Part shown: positions 35,424 through 45,069 of the stretch, in pieces
Layout: every line of letters starts with the position of its first letter
Position numbering within the stretch: the first letter of the stretch is position 1
From: Cupriavidus pauculus
GTDB lineage: Bacteria; Pseudomonadota; Gammaproteobacteria; Burkholderiales; Burkholderiaceae
Assembly: GCF_008801835.1 (NCBI RefSeq)
Contig: NZ_VZOW01000002.1
Coordinates: 124,001 to 188,000 of the forward strand
DNA: 64,000 nt
Direction of reading: 5' to 3'
Program-made: the position numbers and the translations under genes
Notes under the pieces: model-generated
What the model was told of the DNA's origin: nothing
The model's database searches: none
The model's input: only the letters and a program-made list of their open reading frames with translations

Positions 35424-35669
35424 TCATGCGATGCGGCGCCGCTTCGCGGCGATATCCTCTTCGAGGCTCTTCACCGTCTCGGCGACATAACGGTTCACGT
35501 GGTCCAGCGCTTCGAGCTTGGTGTCGAACGGCTGGCGGGCGAATGGGTTGTGCCGCGCCATCAGAACCGCGCCATCCTCGCGACGAATGATCTCGACGAG
35601 GATGGCCCACTTGTCCTTCGGCAACGCCATCACTTCATAGACGATCGTGAAATCTTCGTACTCTGGCAT
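35424..35669 (-). CDS. Hypothetical protein, 81 aa
   Basis: A small protein, MPEYEDFTIVYEVMALPKDK, with a beta-rich first half (ILVEIIRREDGAVLMARHNP) and a charged C-terminal helix ending AAKRRRIA. An AGGAG site lies six bases before the ATG. Its own terminator follows. Family not recognised; the compact alpha/beta pattern suggests a real folded protein. Confidence 0.72.
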   Translation of the reverse strand: MPEYEDFTIVYEVMALPKDKWAILVEIIRREDGAVLMARHNPFARQPFDTKLEALDHVNRYVAETVKSLEEDIAAKRRRIA

Positions 35670-35864
35670 GGTGCGCTCCTGTTTTTCTGCTGCTGGCGCG
35701 CACTAGGCGCGCATCAGTTTCAGACTAGGAGCGGGCTGCCAAATCAAAAATGATCTCGATCAATCTGCAGCCAATCAACGAGCGGGGGCATTGATATGGG
35801 ACATTGCATGTTTTGCAAGGAACTTTGCAGCGCGATTGGATTGGATCACCGACGCTTGATGGAC

Positions 35865-36143
35865 TCAGCGTGCTGGGCCCAAGAGTTTGTCGATCAGCGC
35901 GTAAGCCGCACCGAACGCCGCGACTTCCGCCGCATGCCGCGAAGCAAAAACGTGCGTGCCACTGGAAAGCACTTCGGTATCACCTGCATCGCTTGGATCC
36001 GTGCCCTCCTGCGCGACGCGCACCTCATAACCCCAGGTCTGCGTGTCGCCAACCGCGCCGGCGGACGCATCGTGATGCGATGTCACCAGTACGTATGCGT
36101 CCATGCCGCGATAGCCTTCGACGCGCCAGTCTTCCGATTGCAT
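35865..36143 (-). CDS. Hypothetical protein, 92 aa
   Basis: A small protein, MQSEDWRVEGYRGMDAYVLV, with an alternating hydrophobic first half, an acidic Asp/Gly/Thr-rich middle, and a helical Ala-rich end (AAEVAAFGAAYALIDKLL). CGGAGGC lies six bases before the ATG at 36143. The frame is open further upstream but without a matching start. Its opening resembles proteins that bind ligands via a small beta sheet, but I cannot assign a family. Confidence 0.65.
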   Translation of the reverse strand: MQSEDWRVEGYRGMDAYVLVTSHHDASAGAVGDTQTWGYEVRVAQEGTDPSDAGDTEVLSSGTHVFASRHAAEVAAFGAAYALIDKLLGPAR

Positions 36144-36347
36144 GAGATGCCTCCGCTGAGAGTCATGATGGAAAGTTCGGCAGCAGGATCGCGATGATGT
36201 TCCCGCTGCATCTGCAAGCAGGATAGTCAGACTAAGCCAACAGGTGACGGGAGACTGTGCACGGAGCGTGCGATGCGGGCGGCGCGCGGCTGACGGCGCT
36301 GGGAGGAGATTGCGACGACCAGGCTGGAAAGCGTGCCCGCGCAATGC

Positions 36348-36379
36348 AAAAAGGGCTTCCATTTCTGGAAGCCCTTTTC
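36348..36379 (-). terminator. Terminator of tRNA-Arg
   Basis: AAAAAGGGCTTCC (36348-36360) and GGAAGCCCTTTTC (36367-36379); the T-run follows on the minus strand. Confidence 0.9.
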
Positions 36380-36389
36380 ACGTATAGGT

Positions 36390-36466
36390 TGGCGCGGCTG
36401 GCAGGATTCGAACCCACGACCCCTTGGTTCGTAGCCAAGTACTCTATCCAACTGAGCTACAGCCGC
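36390..36466 (-). tRNA. tRNA-Arg (anticodon ACG)
   Basis: A 77-base tRNA with encoded CCA; anticodon loop CTACGAA gives ACG (codons CGN via inosine). D-loop and T-loop are canonical. Confidence 0.97.
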
Positions 36467-36480
36467 AACCGAGAAACAAG

Positions 36481-36508
36481 ATTATATAGAAGTTTTCAGT
36501 TTTGTGAA
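36481..36508 (-). promoter_or_regulatory. Promoter of tRNA-Arg
   Basis: On the minus strand TTCACA (36508-36503), 16 bases, TATAAT (36486-36481). Preceded by GCGAGGGGGC, the same word as at the tRNA-Thr promoter. Confidence 0.72.
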
Positions 36509-36558
36509 GCCCCCTCGCGCATCTTTTTCACGCGACGAAGTCCGCGCGCGCAACTTCC

Positions 36559-36564
36559 TATAAT
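36559..36564 (+). promoter_or_regulatory. -10 box of greB promoter
   Basis: Perfect TATAAT 27 bases before the greB ATG; no good -35 is seen at the standard spacing. Confidence 0.5.
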
Positions 36565-36590
36565 GAGAATCCTATGAAGTGATTCGGACC

Positions 36591-37166
36591 ATGAACAAGG
36601 CTTTTGTCAAAGAGTCGTCCAGCGATGACGACGACGATCTTCCCGAAGGCGCCACGCCGCTGCCCCCCGGCACCAAGAACTACATCACCGCCGCAGGCTA
36701 CAAGCGGCTACGCGACGAGCTGATGCATCTGATCGATGTGGAACGGCCCGAGGTGGTGCAGATCGTTTCCTGGGCCGCGTCAAACGGCGACCGTTCGGAA
36801 AATGGCGACTACCTCTACGGCAAGAAGCGCCTGCGCGAGATCGATCGGCGCATTCGCTTCCTGACGCGCCGCCTCGACAAGGCCGAGGTGGTCGATCCCG
36901 CCGCACAGGGCGACAACGATCAGATCTTTTTCGGCGCGACCGTGACATACGCAAACCAGGCAGGCGAGGAAACCACGATCACGATTGTCGGCATGGACGA
37001 GGTGGATCTCGACAACAACCACGTGAGCTGGATTTCACCGATCGCCAAGGCGTTGATCAAGGCGCGCGAAGGCGACACCGTGGCGCTGCGCACGCCGGCC
37101 GGCGTCGAACAAATCGATATTCTGGAGGTCCGCTATCCGCCCAAGGACGCGGGAGCGCAAGCCTAG
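36591..37166 (+). CDS. greB: Transcription elongation factor GreB
   Basis: A 191-residue Gre factor that rescues backtracked RNA polymerase by stimulating transcript cleavage. After an acidic N-terminal extension (SSDDDDDLPEG) comes the coiled-coil region (YITAAGYKRLRDELMHLIDV, with the acidic tip around NGDRSENGDYLYG), then the C-terminal FKBP-like domain (FFGATVTYANQAG to WISPIAKALIKAREGD). The basic patch and length favour GreB over GreA. Its stop codon overlaps that of the convergent spoT. Confidence 0.94.
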   Translation: MNKAFVKESSSDDDDDLPEGATPLPPGTKNYITAAGYKRLRDELMHLIDVERPEVVQIVSWAASNGDRSENGDYLYGKKRLREIDRRIRFLTRRLDKAEVVDPAAQGDNDQIFFGATVTYANQAGEETTITIVGMDEVDLDNNHVSWISPIAKALIKAREGDTVALRTPAGVEQIDILEVRYPPKDAGAQA

Positions 37167-39832
37167 CCGTCGTTGCGGTCGCGGAAGATCCGGATTACGT
37201 CGGGGTTGCGCCGCAACGCGCGCATGACGTTGGCCAGATGCAGGCGGTTCTGCACCTGAATCACAAACTGCATGTAGGTGGCTTCCTGATGGCCGCTTTG
37301 CTGCTGCTCCATGGCGACGTGCGCCACGTTGGCATCGGCCGACGTGAGATCGGCGGCCACGCGCGCCACGATGCCCTTCACGTTGCGCACCATGATCTTG
37401 ATCGATACGTCGAACGCGCGCGTCGTCTTCTTGGCCCACATCACCTCGATCCAGTGCTCCGGATCCTTGCTGTGCAGGCGCTTGGCCACCTTGCAGTCCT
37501 GCACGTGGATCTGCAGGCCTTCGCCCTTGCCAAGATATCCGACGATGGAATCGCCCGGAATCGGGCGGCAGCAGGCCGAGAAAATCATCGACATGCCTTC
37601 GTCGCCGGTAATCGGCACGGCCGGCGCTTCCTCGCCGGCAAAGGTCTGCACCGCGGCCAGCAGAGCGCTGTCGACGTCGCCGGACAGTTCCTGCAGCAGG
37701 ATTTCCATGCGGCGCGCGACCACCGCCGGAACGCGCCGTCCCAGCGCCAGGTCGGCGAAAATGTCTTCCTTGGCCTTGTTGCCGGTCCACTGGATCATGC
37801 GATCCCATACCGACTGCGGCACGGCCTTGAGTTCGATGCCCAGCTGGCGCGCCGCTTGTTCCAGCAGACGCTCGCCCAACTGGATCGCCTCGTCGAGCTT
37901 GGTGGTCTTCAGATAGTGCCGGATCGCCGCGCGCGCCTTGCCGGTGCGCACGAATGCGAGCCAGGCCGGATTAGGTTTCGAATACGGCGCGGTCACTACT
38001 TCGACGATATCGCCGCTCTTGAGCTCGGTGCGCAGCGGCAGCAATTCGTTGTTGATCTTCACGGCGACGCACTGATTGCCAAGGTCGCTGTGGACCGCAT
38101 AGGCAAAATCGAGCGCTGTGGCGCCGCGCGGCAGCGCGCGGATATGTCCCTTCGGCGTGAACACGTACACGGCGTCGGGGAACAGGTCGATCTTTACGTG
38201 CTCAAGGAATTCCTGCGAATCGCCGGTCTGGCTCTGGATATCGAGCAGCGACTGCAGCCACTGGTGCGCCTGCTGCTGGATGTCGTTGGCATGATCGGCC
38301 TGATGCTTGTACATCCAGTGCGCCGCCACGCCGGCCTCGGCGATCTGGTGCATGCCGCGCGTGCGGATCTGAAATTCCACCGGCGTGCCGAACGGACCCA
38401 CCAGAGTGGTATGCAGCGACTGGTAGCCGTTGATCTTCGGAATCGCGATGTAGTCCTTGAACTTGCCGGGCATCGGCTTGTACAGGCTGTGCAGCGCGCC
38501 CATCGCCATGTAGCAATGCATCTGCGTTTCCACCACCACGCGGAAGCCGTAGACGTCGAGCACCTGCGAGAACGACAGCTGCTTGTCGTGCATCTTGCGA
38601 TAAATGCTGTACAGCGTTTTTTCGCGCCCGGAAAGCTCCGCCACGATGCCGGCCTGGGCCAGCGCGGTCTGCGCGGCTTCCAGGATGCGCTTGACCACCT
38701 CGCGGCGATTGCCGCGCGCAGCCTTCACCGCCTTTTCCAGCGTGGCGTAGCGGAACGGCGAGCCAACCTTGAACGACAGTTCCTGCAGCTCGCGATAAAT
38801 CGTATTGAGACCCAGCCGATGCGCGATCGGCGCGTAGATCTCCATGGTTTCGAGCGCGATCCGGCGCCGCTTTTCGGGCGGCACGAAATCGAGCGTGCGC
38901 ATGTTGTGCGTACGATCCGCCAGCTTGACCAGGATGACCCGCACGTCGCGCGCCATCGCCAGCAACATCTTGCGGAAGCTTTCCGCCTGCGCCTGCTCGC
39001 GGCTCTGGAATTCGAGCTTGTCCAGCTTGGTCAGGCCATCGACGAGTTCGGCAACCTTGGGTCCGAATTTCTCGGCCAGTTCGCTTTTCGTGATGCCCTG
39101 GTCTTCCATCACGTCGTGCAGCAGCGCCGCCATGATGGATTGCACATCGAGCTTCCAGTCGGCGCATAACTCCGCAACAGCCACCGGATGCGTGATGTAC
39201 GGCTCGCCGCTTTGCCGATACTGTCCGAGATGCGCTTCGTCCGAAAACTGGAAAGCCTCGCGCACCAGCGCCTGGTCAGCCGGCTTCAGATAAGCCAGCT
39301 TCTCCATCAGCCGCGAGATCGAAATGACCTGCTGGCGCGGAGGCACCGCCGGTTGCGAGGTCGGCCCGAAGAAATGCCGGTACGACTGCGCCAGCACCGC
39401 ATCGATGAACAACTCGCCGCCCGCCGTGGCCGGAACGGTGCCGGCCACCGGCTCGGCTACCAGGTCGTTGGCCAGCGCGGCGCGCGCCTTGCCCTGCTGG
39501 ATCGGCGGGACGACGGCGCGCTCGCCGACGACGTTGTCGCCGAGCGGATCGGGCAAATTGGGAGCACCGGTACGGGCGTTCACTGGATGTTGTCCGGAAT
39601 GCCTACGTCCGGGTGTGGACGACGGTGCGGGAGGCAGGGAATTCGATACCGGCAGCGATACCGGCAGAGCGCCGGGCAGCGGTGCTCCGGGCGCCACTGT
39701 GGTGGCCGAAGCCGCCACGGCCGTGGGAGCGGCAGCCCCGCTGAGAGCGTCCGGCGCCTTCGAGGTGCGCAACGACCCGTCGTCCGGCTGGGCCGGTGGG
39801 GCGATAGCGGGATCGAGTGGCGACGAAGGCAT
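37163..39832 (-). CDS. spoT: Bifunctional (p)ppGpp synthase/hydrolase SpoT
   Basis: An 889-residue RelA/SpoT homologue. The hydrolase HD domain has AALLHDVMED (HD at 239-240), so degradation is likely intact; the synthetase domain has VYGFRVVVETQMHCYMAMGA and FKDYIAIPKINGYQSLHTT; TGS (VYVFTPKGHIRALPRGATAL), helical and C-terminal ACT domains follow. A Pro/Ala-rich N-terminal extension of about 175 residues precedes the usual SpoT start (equivalent Met 176); spacing of only 85 bases to rpoZ supports the long start. It ends tail-to-tail with greB, the two stops sharing CTAG. Confidence 0.96.
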   Translation of the reverse strand: MPSSPLDPAIAPPAQPDDGSLRTSKAPDALSGAAAPTAVAASATTVAPGAPLPGALPVSLPVSNSLPPAPSSTPGRRHSGQHPVNARTGAPNLPDPLGDNVVGERAVVPPIQQGKARAALANDLVAEPVAGTVPATAGGELFIDAVLAQSYRHFFGPTSQPAVPPRQQVISISRLMEKLAYLKPADQALVREAFQFSDEAHLGQYRQSGEPYITHPVAVAELCADWKLDVQSIMAALLHDVMEDQGITKSELAEKFGPKVAELVDGLTKLDKLEFQSREQAQAESFRKMLLAMARDVRVILVKLADRTHNMRTLDFVPPEKRRRIALETMEIYAPIAHRLGLNTIYRELQELSFKVGSPFRYATLEKAVKAARGNRREVVKRILEAAQTALAQAGIVAELSGREKTLYSIYRKMHDKQLSFSQVLDVYGFRVVVETQMHCYMAMGALHSLYKPMPGKFKDYIAIPKINGYQSLHTTLVGPFGTPVEFQIRTRGMHQIAEAGVAAHWMYKHQADHANDIQQQAHQWLQSLLDIQSQTGDSQEFLEHVKIDLFPDAVYVFTPKGHIRALPRGATALDFAYAVHSDLGNQCVAVKINNELLPLRTELKSGDIVEVVTAPYSKPNPAWLAFVRTGKARAAIRHYLKTTKLDEAIQLGERLLEQAARQLGIELKAVPQSVWDRMIQWTGNKAKEDIFADLALGRRVPAVVARRMEILLQELSGDVDSALLAAVQTFAGEEAPAVPITGDEGMSMIFSACCRPIPGDSIVGYLGKGEGLQIHVQDCKVAKRLHSKDPEHWIEVMWAKKTTRAFDVSIKIMVRNVKGIVARVAADLTSADANVAHVAMEQQQSGHQEATYMQFVIQVQNRLHLANVMRALRRNPDVIRIFRDRNDG

Positions 39833-39917
39833 GGCGGCGGCCCCTGGAATTCGACTGAATGCTTGGCTGAATGCGCACGCACGCGAAGCAAGGATGAACC
39901 ACGGGCCGCCCGGGCAA

Positions 39918-40121
39918 TCAGGTCGGGACCTTCTTCAGCATTTCGATGCCGACCTGGCCCGACGCGATTTCGCGCAGCGCCACGACAGTGGGCTTGTCCT
40001 TGGCCTCGACCTTGGGCGTGTGACCCTGCACGAGCTGACGTGCGCGGTACGTCGCCGCGAGCGCGAGCTCGAAGCGATTCGGGATGTGTTTCAGACAATC
40101 TTCGACGGTAATACGCGCCAT
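39918..40121 (-). CDS. rpoZ: RNA polymerase omega subunit
   Basis: A 67-residue omega subunit that helps assemble and stabilise RNA polymerase and forms a ppGpp site. [29 protein letters not shown] is diagnostic (shown here in part). AAGGTGG lies upstream. Placed between gmk and spoT, the classical arrangement. Confidence 0.97.
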
Positions 40122-40162
40122 ATGAAATCCACCTTGGGATGAAACCTGTTCGACAGGCCGGT

Positions 40163-40195
40163 ATTTTACAGCACCCAGCCGGAACGCTCCGGCTG
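40163..40195 (-). promoter_or_regulatory. Hairpin and -10-like box between gmk and rpoZ
   Basis: CAGCCGGA (40176-40183) and TCCGGCTG (40188-40195) form a hairpin just after gmk on the minus strand; TAAAAT follows (40168-40163) and could be the -10 of an rpoZ promoter. No good -35 is seen. Confidence 0.4.
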
Positions 40196-40206
40196 GCGCC
40201 CTGGCT

Positions 40207-40857
40207 TCAGTGAATTCCGAGCTCGATGAAGAGCTCGGCATGCCGCGCCTTTTGCGACGAAAAGCGCAAACGGGTGGCACGGACGACGGTTTGCAGCTGC
40301 TGCAGCGCGTCCTCGAAGACCTCGTTGATGATCACGTAATCGGACTCCGAAGCATGCGCCATTTCGCTGCCTGCTGCCAGCAGCCGACGCACGATCACGT
40401 TCGGTTCGTCCTGGCCACGCTTCTTGAGCCGATCCTCGAGAGCGGTCAGCGAAGGCGGGAGGATAAAAATCTCCATGGCGTTCGAGAACCGCTTGTGCAC
40501 CTGCTGCGCGCCCTGCCAGTCGATTTCCAGCAGGACGTCGTTGCCCTGGGCCATCTGCTGCTCGATCCAGACGCGCGACGTGGCGTAGTAGTTGCCGTGC
40601 ACCTCGGCCCATTCCAGGAAATCGCCGCGATCTCGCGCGACGCGGAATTCGTCGATGGTGGTGAAGTGGTACTCGCGCCCGTTCTGCTCGCCCGGACGCG
40701 GCTTGCGCGTGGTGTGCGAGATCGACAGGCGGATCGACTTGTCCTGCGCCAGCAAGGCATTGACCAGTGTGGACTTGCCGGCCCCTGACGGCGCCACCAC
40801 CATGAACAGGTTGCCGGGGTAGACCGTATCGATGGCGGTGTGGGTGGTTTCGCTCAT
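40207..40857 (-). CDS. gmk: Guanylate kinase
   Basis: A 216-residue enzyme phosphorylating GMP to GDP with ATP. P-loop APSGAGKST at 22-30, the GMP-binding [19 protein letters not shown] region, and [10 protein letters not shown] are conserved. Start four bases after yicC, hence coupled. Confidence 0.98.
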
Positions 40858-40861
40858 GATC

Positions 40862-41797
40862 TTATTCGAGGTTTTGAATCTGTTCGCGCATCTGCTCGAT
40901 CAGCAGCTTTAGCTCCATCGAGGCGTCGGCGAGCTCCTTGGCGGCGGCCTTCGAGCCCAGCGTATTGGCCTCGCGGTTGAGCTCCTGCATCATGAAATCG
41001 AGCCGCTTGCCGACTTGCCCGCCCTTCTTCAGGATATGCCGCGTTTCGTTAAGGTGCGCCTGCAGCCGCGAGAGTTCTTCAGCGATGTCGATGCGGATGC
41101 CGTAGACCGTGGCTTCCTGGCGGATGCGCTCGGCGATTTCGTCGCGGCTCATCGACGGCATGCCGTTGGGCGCGGCCAGGTTGAACGCTTCCTGCAGCCG
41201 CTCGGTCAGCTTTTCCTGGTGATGGGCGATCAGTTGCGGAATCATCGGCGTCAGGCGCTCGACGATCGCCAGCATGGCGTCGATACGTTCTTCCAGCGCG
41301 GCCTTGAGCGCAGCGCCTTCGCGGCGGCGCGCCTCGATCAACTGGTTCACGGCCTCGCGCGCGGCGCCGAGCACCGCTTCGCGCAGCGACTCCTGCGACA
41401 GTTCCGGCTCGACCAGCACGCCCGGCCAGCGCAGGATCTCGCCCATGCGCATGGTGCCGGCACCCGCGAACGTGGCGGTCACGGTCGATTCGAGCGCGCG
41501 GATTTGTTCGAGCAAACCGTGATTGAGCGCCAGCGTTGCGCCGCCGGCGTCGGTGCGCTGCAGGTTGATACGGCATTCGAGCTTGCCGCGCGACAGCTCG
41601 CCCATCAGCATTTCGCGCAGGGCGGGTTCGAAGGCGCGGCATTCTTCAGGCGCGCGGAACAGCAGGTCGAGAAAACGCGAATTGACAGTGCGGAATTCCA
41701 CCGAAACCGACGCGGTACGGCCGCTTGGCTCCCCTTGGGCGTTTGTCAGCGGCGCCTGGCGTGTCGCCATGCCATAGCCTGTCATGCTGTGGATCAT
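40862..41797 (-). CDS. yicC: YicC-family endoribonuclease
   Basis: A 311-residue protein starting [11 protein letters not shown], the YicC hallmark; C-terminal [20 protein letters not shown] is also conserved (DUF1732). E. coli YicC is an RNase that promotes small-RNA decay. An Ala/Gly/Arg insertion ([13 protein letters not shown]) near residue 17 lengthens the start. First gene of the yicC-gmk-rpoZ-spoT run. Confidence 0.95.
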   Translation of the reverse strand: MIHSMTGYGMATRQAPLTNAQGEPSGRTASVSVEFRTVNSRFLDLLFRAPEECRAFEPALREMLMGELSRGKLECRINLQRTDAGGATLALNHGLLEQIRALESTVTATFAGAGTMRMGEILRWPGVLVEPELSQESLREAVLGAAREAVNQLIEARRREGAALKAALEERIDAMLAIVERLTPMIPQLIAHHQEKLTERLQEAFNLAAPNGMPSMSRDEIAERIRQEATVYGIRIDIAEELSRLQAHLNETRHILKKGGQVGKRLDFMMQELNREANTLGSKAAAKELADASMELKLLIEQMREQIQNLE

Positions 41798-42026
41798 TGT
41801 CGTTTATCTCGAGAAAGAGTCGAAAAAGCGGGTGTTTGGCATGGGGCCGGCGCGGCGCATCCCGCAACGCCCGGCCAACCGGATCGGGCAAGCTTGTTTG
41901 CCCGGAAAATCAATGGAAATCAGCGAACCGAAAGCGCGGATATTTGGCAACACACCCCGCCACGGATTCCTTTACAAGTGACCGATTAGCCCGGAGAATC
42001 CGGGAGCAAATGAGGTCCCGAATCCT

Positions 42027-43097
42027 ATGACAGAGTCCAAGGGCGCCAACCCACCCAAGAGCGCGCCGCTCCCAATCGGCACGCTGCTCGCCAACTACCG
42101 TATTGTAAAGAAGTTGGCCAGCGGGGGGTTCAGTTTTGTCTACCTTGCCACGGACGACACGGGGGCTCCGGTCGCCATCAAGGAATACCTGCCGTCATCG
42201 CTGGCGCGCCGCAATCCCGGCGAACTGATTCCTGTCGTGCCCGAGGAAAATGCCGCGTCGTTCCGGCTGGGCCTGAAGTATTTCTTCGAGGAAGGCCGCT
42301 CGCTGGCGCGTATTTCTCATCCAAGCGTGGTTCGCGTGGTGAATTTTTTCCGCGAAAATTCCACCGTCTACATGGTGATGAACTACGAATTGGGCAAAAC
42401 GCTGCAGGAGCATATCCTGCAGGCCCGCCAGCAGGGCAAGGCCAAGGTCCTGCGCGAGCGCTTCATCCGCACGGTGTTTCACAACCTCATGAGCGGCCTG
42501 CGGGAAGTGCATATCCACAAGCTGCTGCACCTCGATATCAAGCCCGGCAACATCTACCTGCGCGAGGACGAATCGCCGATCCTGCTCGACTTCGGCGCCG
42601 CGCGGCAGATCCTGACGATGGAAGCCGCACGTTTCCAGCCGATGTACACGCCCGGTTTCGCGGCGCCAGAACTGTACGGCAAGCATTCCGATCTGGGACC
42701 CTGGACCGACATCTATAGCCTGGGCGCCACGCTGTATGCCTGCATGGCCGGCATGCCGCCCCAGGAAGCCAACCAGCGCGAAAAAGACGACCGCATGGCC
42801 GAATCCATCGCGCGCCTGCGCGCCACCTACACCAACGGCCTCGTCGATCTGGTCGAATGGTGCCTGCGCCTGGCGCCCTCCGAACGGCCCCAGAGCGTTT
42901 TCCGGCTGCAGAAGGAATTGCGCGATCAGAGCAACGCGCTGGGAGAACAATCCGCCGCGGCGTCAAGCGCTCCGGCCGGCCCGGCGACTGAACGCCTGAA
43001 CGCGACCAGCCGCTTTATGACGCTGCTGCGCCGCCGCGAAGAAAAGCCTGCCGAGAAGCCCGCCCACGCCGTGCAAACCGGCGAAAGCGGCGACTAA
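42027..43097 (+). CDS. Ser/Thr protein kinase (Hanks type)
   Basis: A 356-residue cytosolic kinase. Glycine loop LASGGFSFVYLA (30-41), catalytic Lys 52 in AIKEYLPSSLA, catalytic loop HLDIKPGN (168-175, with Leu in place of the usual Arg in HRD), DFGAARQ at 188, and APELYGKHSDLGPWTDIYSL. The KEYLP signature groups it with kinases of the PpkA/TagE-like branch. The C-terminal 60 residues are Ala/Pro/Glu-rich and probably disordered; no membrane segment. A PP2C phosphatase follows 26 bases downstream, giving a reversible phosphorylation pair. Confidence 0.93.
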   Translation: MTESKGANPPKSAPLPIGTLLANYRIVKKLASGGFSFVYLATDDTGAPVAIKEYLPSSLARRNPGELIPVVPEENAASFRLGLKYFFEEGRSLARISHPSVVRVVNFFRENSTVYMVMNYELGKTLQEHILQARQQGKAKVLRERFIRTVFHNLMSGLREVHIHKLLHLDIKPGNIYLREDESPILLDFGAARQILTMEAARFQPMYTPGFAAPELYGKHSDLGPWTDIYSLGATLYACMAGMPPQEANQREKDDRMAESIARLRATYTNGLVDLVEWCLRLAPSERPQSVFRLQKELRDQSNALGEQSAAASSAPAGPATERLNATSRFMTLLRRREEKPAEKPAHAVQTGESGD

Positions 43098-43123
43098 CGC
43101 ACGAACCGACACAAATTCCCGCA

Positions 43124-44038
43124 ATGCGATTCTCCGTCTATCAGGAAAGCCGGAAAGGCGGCCGCCGCATCAACCAGGACCGCATGGGCTATTGCTTCAC
43201 GCGCGACGCCCTGCTGATGGTGCTGGCCGACGGCCTGGGCGGCCATGCCTTTGGCGAAGTGGCCGCGCAACAGGCGCTGCAGACGCTGGCGCGCCAGTTC
43301 CAGACGCAGGCGCGACCGGCGATCCGCAATCCGGCCGATTTCCTGCAGGACACGATCATGCTCGCGCACCGCGAGATCCACCGATACGCGGAGGCCAATC
43401 GCCTGGCCGACGTGCCGCGCACGACCGTGGTGTGCTGCCTGATCCAGCATGGCCAGATCCACTGGGCGCATGCCGGCGACTCGCGCTTCTACCTGATGCG
43501 CAAGGCCGCCCTGCTGACCCGCACGCGCGACCACTCCAAGATCGAAAACCTGCTGCAGCAGGAACGCGTGTTACCGATGGAAGTGGCCAACCATCCGGAG
43601 CGCAACAAGCTCTATAACTGCCTGGGATCGCCGAACCTGCCGCTGATCGATATCGGCGGCCCGGTGCGCCTGGAGCCAGGCGACGTCGCCATGCTGTGCT
43701 CCGATGGCCTGTGGGGCGCGATCGACGAAAAGGTCATCGTCGACAAGCTGACGCAACTGTCGGTGGTCCACGCGATCCCCGACCTGATCGAGCAGTCGCT
43801 GGCCAACGCGGGCGAAGGTGCCGATAACACCACAGCAATCGCCATGATGTGGGAAGCGGACGCCACGGTGACCAACGACGATGCGGTGCTCACTGACACA
43901 TTGCCGTTGAACGCCTTCACGACGTCGATCCTCGAACGCACCGGCAACGACACCGATCTGCTTTCGGAAGAGGAAATCGAACGCTCGATTGCCGAAATCC
44001 GCGCAGCGATCGACAAGACCAGCAACCTGATGCGGTGA
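43124..44038 (+). CDS. PP2C-type Ser/Thr phosphatase
   Basis: A 304-residue metal-dependent phosphatase. Motifs in order: RRINQDRMGY, LADGLGGHAFGEVAA, WAHAGDSRFYLM, TRTRDHS, MLCSDGLWG and GADNTTAIAM, carrying the Asp residues that bind Mn/Mg. It is expected to reverse phosphorylation by the adjacent kinase. A ~60-residue C-terminal tail with acidic residues (TDLLSEEEIERSIAEIR) extends beyond the catalytic domain. Confidence 0.94.
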   Translation: MRFSVYQESRKGGRRINQDRMGYCFTRDALLMVLADGLGGHAFGEVAAQQALQTLARQFQTQARPAIRNPADFLQDTIMLAHREIHRYAEANRLADVPRTTVVCCLIQHGQIHWAHAGDSRFYLMRKAALLTRTRDHSKIENLLQQERVLPMEVANHPERNKLYNCLGSPNLPLIDIGGPVRLEPGDVAMLCSDGLWGAIDEKVIVDKLTQLSVVHAIPDLIEQSLANAGEGADNTTAIAMMWEADATVTNDDAVLTDTLPLNAFTTSILERTGNDTDLLSEEEIERSIAEIRAAIDKTSNLMR

Positions 44039-44334
44039 CGCGTCGGCGCCCCACGGCGGGCGCCACCGGCGGCTCCGCAGCCAATCTCACCGCGGGCCGA
44101 CCGCGGCCGGGTTGCCTTTGGACTGCCTCGGCGCGGCCTCCAGCGCCACGGCTGCGCCCCGCCCTGTTTGTCGACCCCGTCACTCCGCCGTCTGCCGCAC
44201 GGCCGCGGTCGCCCTGTTCGATACGGCCAAGCGGGTTTCGCGGCGCCCGTTCGCATGTATCGGGCACGTATCGGGCACGGCCGGCCTGCCAGCGTTAGAA
44301 TCGCGGTCTCACACGATTCCGACAAAGACTCCCC

Positions 44335-45051
44335 ATGCGACCCAGCGGACGCGCAGCCGATGCGCTGCGACCCATCACCCTGACCCGCCACTACACCCGC
44401 CACGCCGAAGGCGCGGTGCTGAGTGCTTTTGGCGATACCAAGGTGCTGTGCACCGCCAGCGTCCTGAGCAAGGTGCCGCCGCACAAGAAAGGCAGCGGCG
44501 AAGGCTGGGTCACGGCCGAATACGGCATGCTGCCGCGCGCCACGCATACGCGCTCGGACCGCGAGGCCGCGCGCGGCAAGCAGACCGGGCGCACCCAGGA
44601 AATCCAGCGCCTGATCGGCCGCGCCATGCGCACGGTGTTCGATCTGTCGGCACTGGGCGAATACACGATCCACCTCGATTGCGACGTACTGCAGGCCGAT
44701 GGCGGCACGCGCACGGCTGCCATCACCGGCGCGTTCGTCGCCGCGCATGACGCTGTCAGCAAGATGATGCGCGACGGCCTGATCGCCGCCAGCCCGATTC
44801 GCGATTTCGTCGCAGCGGTGTCGGTCGGCATGGTCGACGGCGTACCGGTGCTCGATCTCGACTACGCCGAGGACAGCAACTGCGACACCGACATGAACGT
44901 GGTGATGACCGGCAGCGGCGGCTTTGTCGAGGTCCAGGGCACCGCCGAAGGCGTTCCGTTCAGCCGCGCGGATCTGGACGCGATGACGCGCCTGGCCGAG
45001 GCCGGCATCGCCGAACTGGTACGGCACCAGAAGCAAGCGCTCGGCGTCTGA
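44335..45051 (+). CDS. rph: Ribonuclease PH
   Basis: A 238-residue phosphorolytic 3' exonuclease that trims tRNA precursors. [52 protein letters not shown] and [20 protein letters not shown] are the family signatures. Catalysis region and length are complete, unlike the truncated E. coli K-12 form. TAGAAT at 44296-44301 may be its -10. It heads rph-rdgB-hemW. Confidence 0.98.
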   Translation: MRPSGRAADALRPITLTRHYTRHAEGAVLSAFGDTKVLCTASVLSKVPPHKKGSGEGWVTAEYGMLPRATHTRSDREAARGKQTGRTQEIQRLIGRAMRTVFDLSALGEYTIHLDCDVLQADGGTRTAAITGAFVAAHDAVSKMMRDGLIAASPIRDFVAAVSVGMVDGVPVLDLDYAEDSNCDTDMNVVMTGSGGFVEVQGTAEGVPFSRADLDAMTRLAEAGIAELVRHQKQALGV

Positions 45052-45069
45052 GGGCGGGAGGGATCGACG

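Noticed and set aside
37238..39169. A 643-residue frame antisense to spoT
   Set aside because: Shadow frame opposite the conserved SpoT domains; no ribosome site or family.
44259..44280. Direct repeat of an 11-base unit (TATCGGGCACG twice) upstream of rph
   Set aside because: Only two copies and no obvious function; may be chance, so not listed as a feature.
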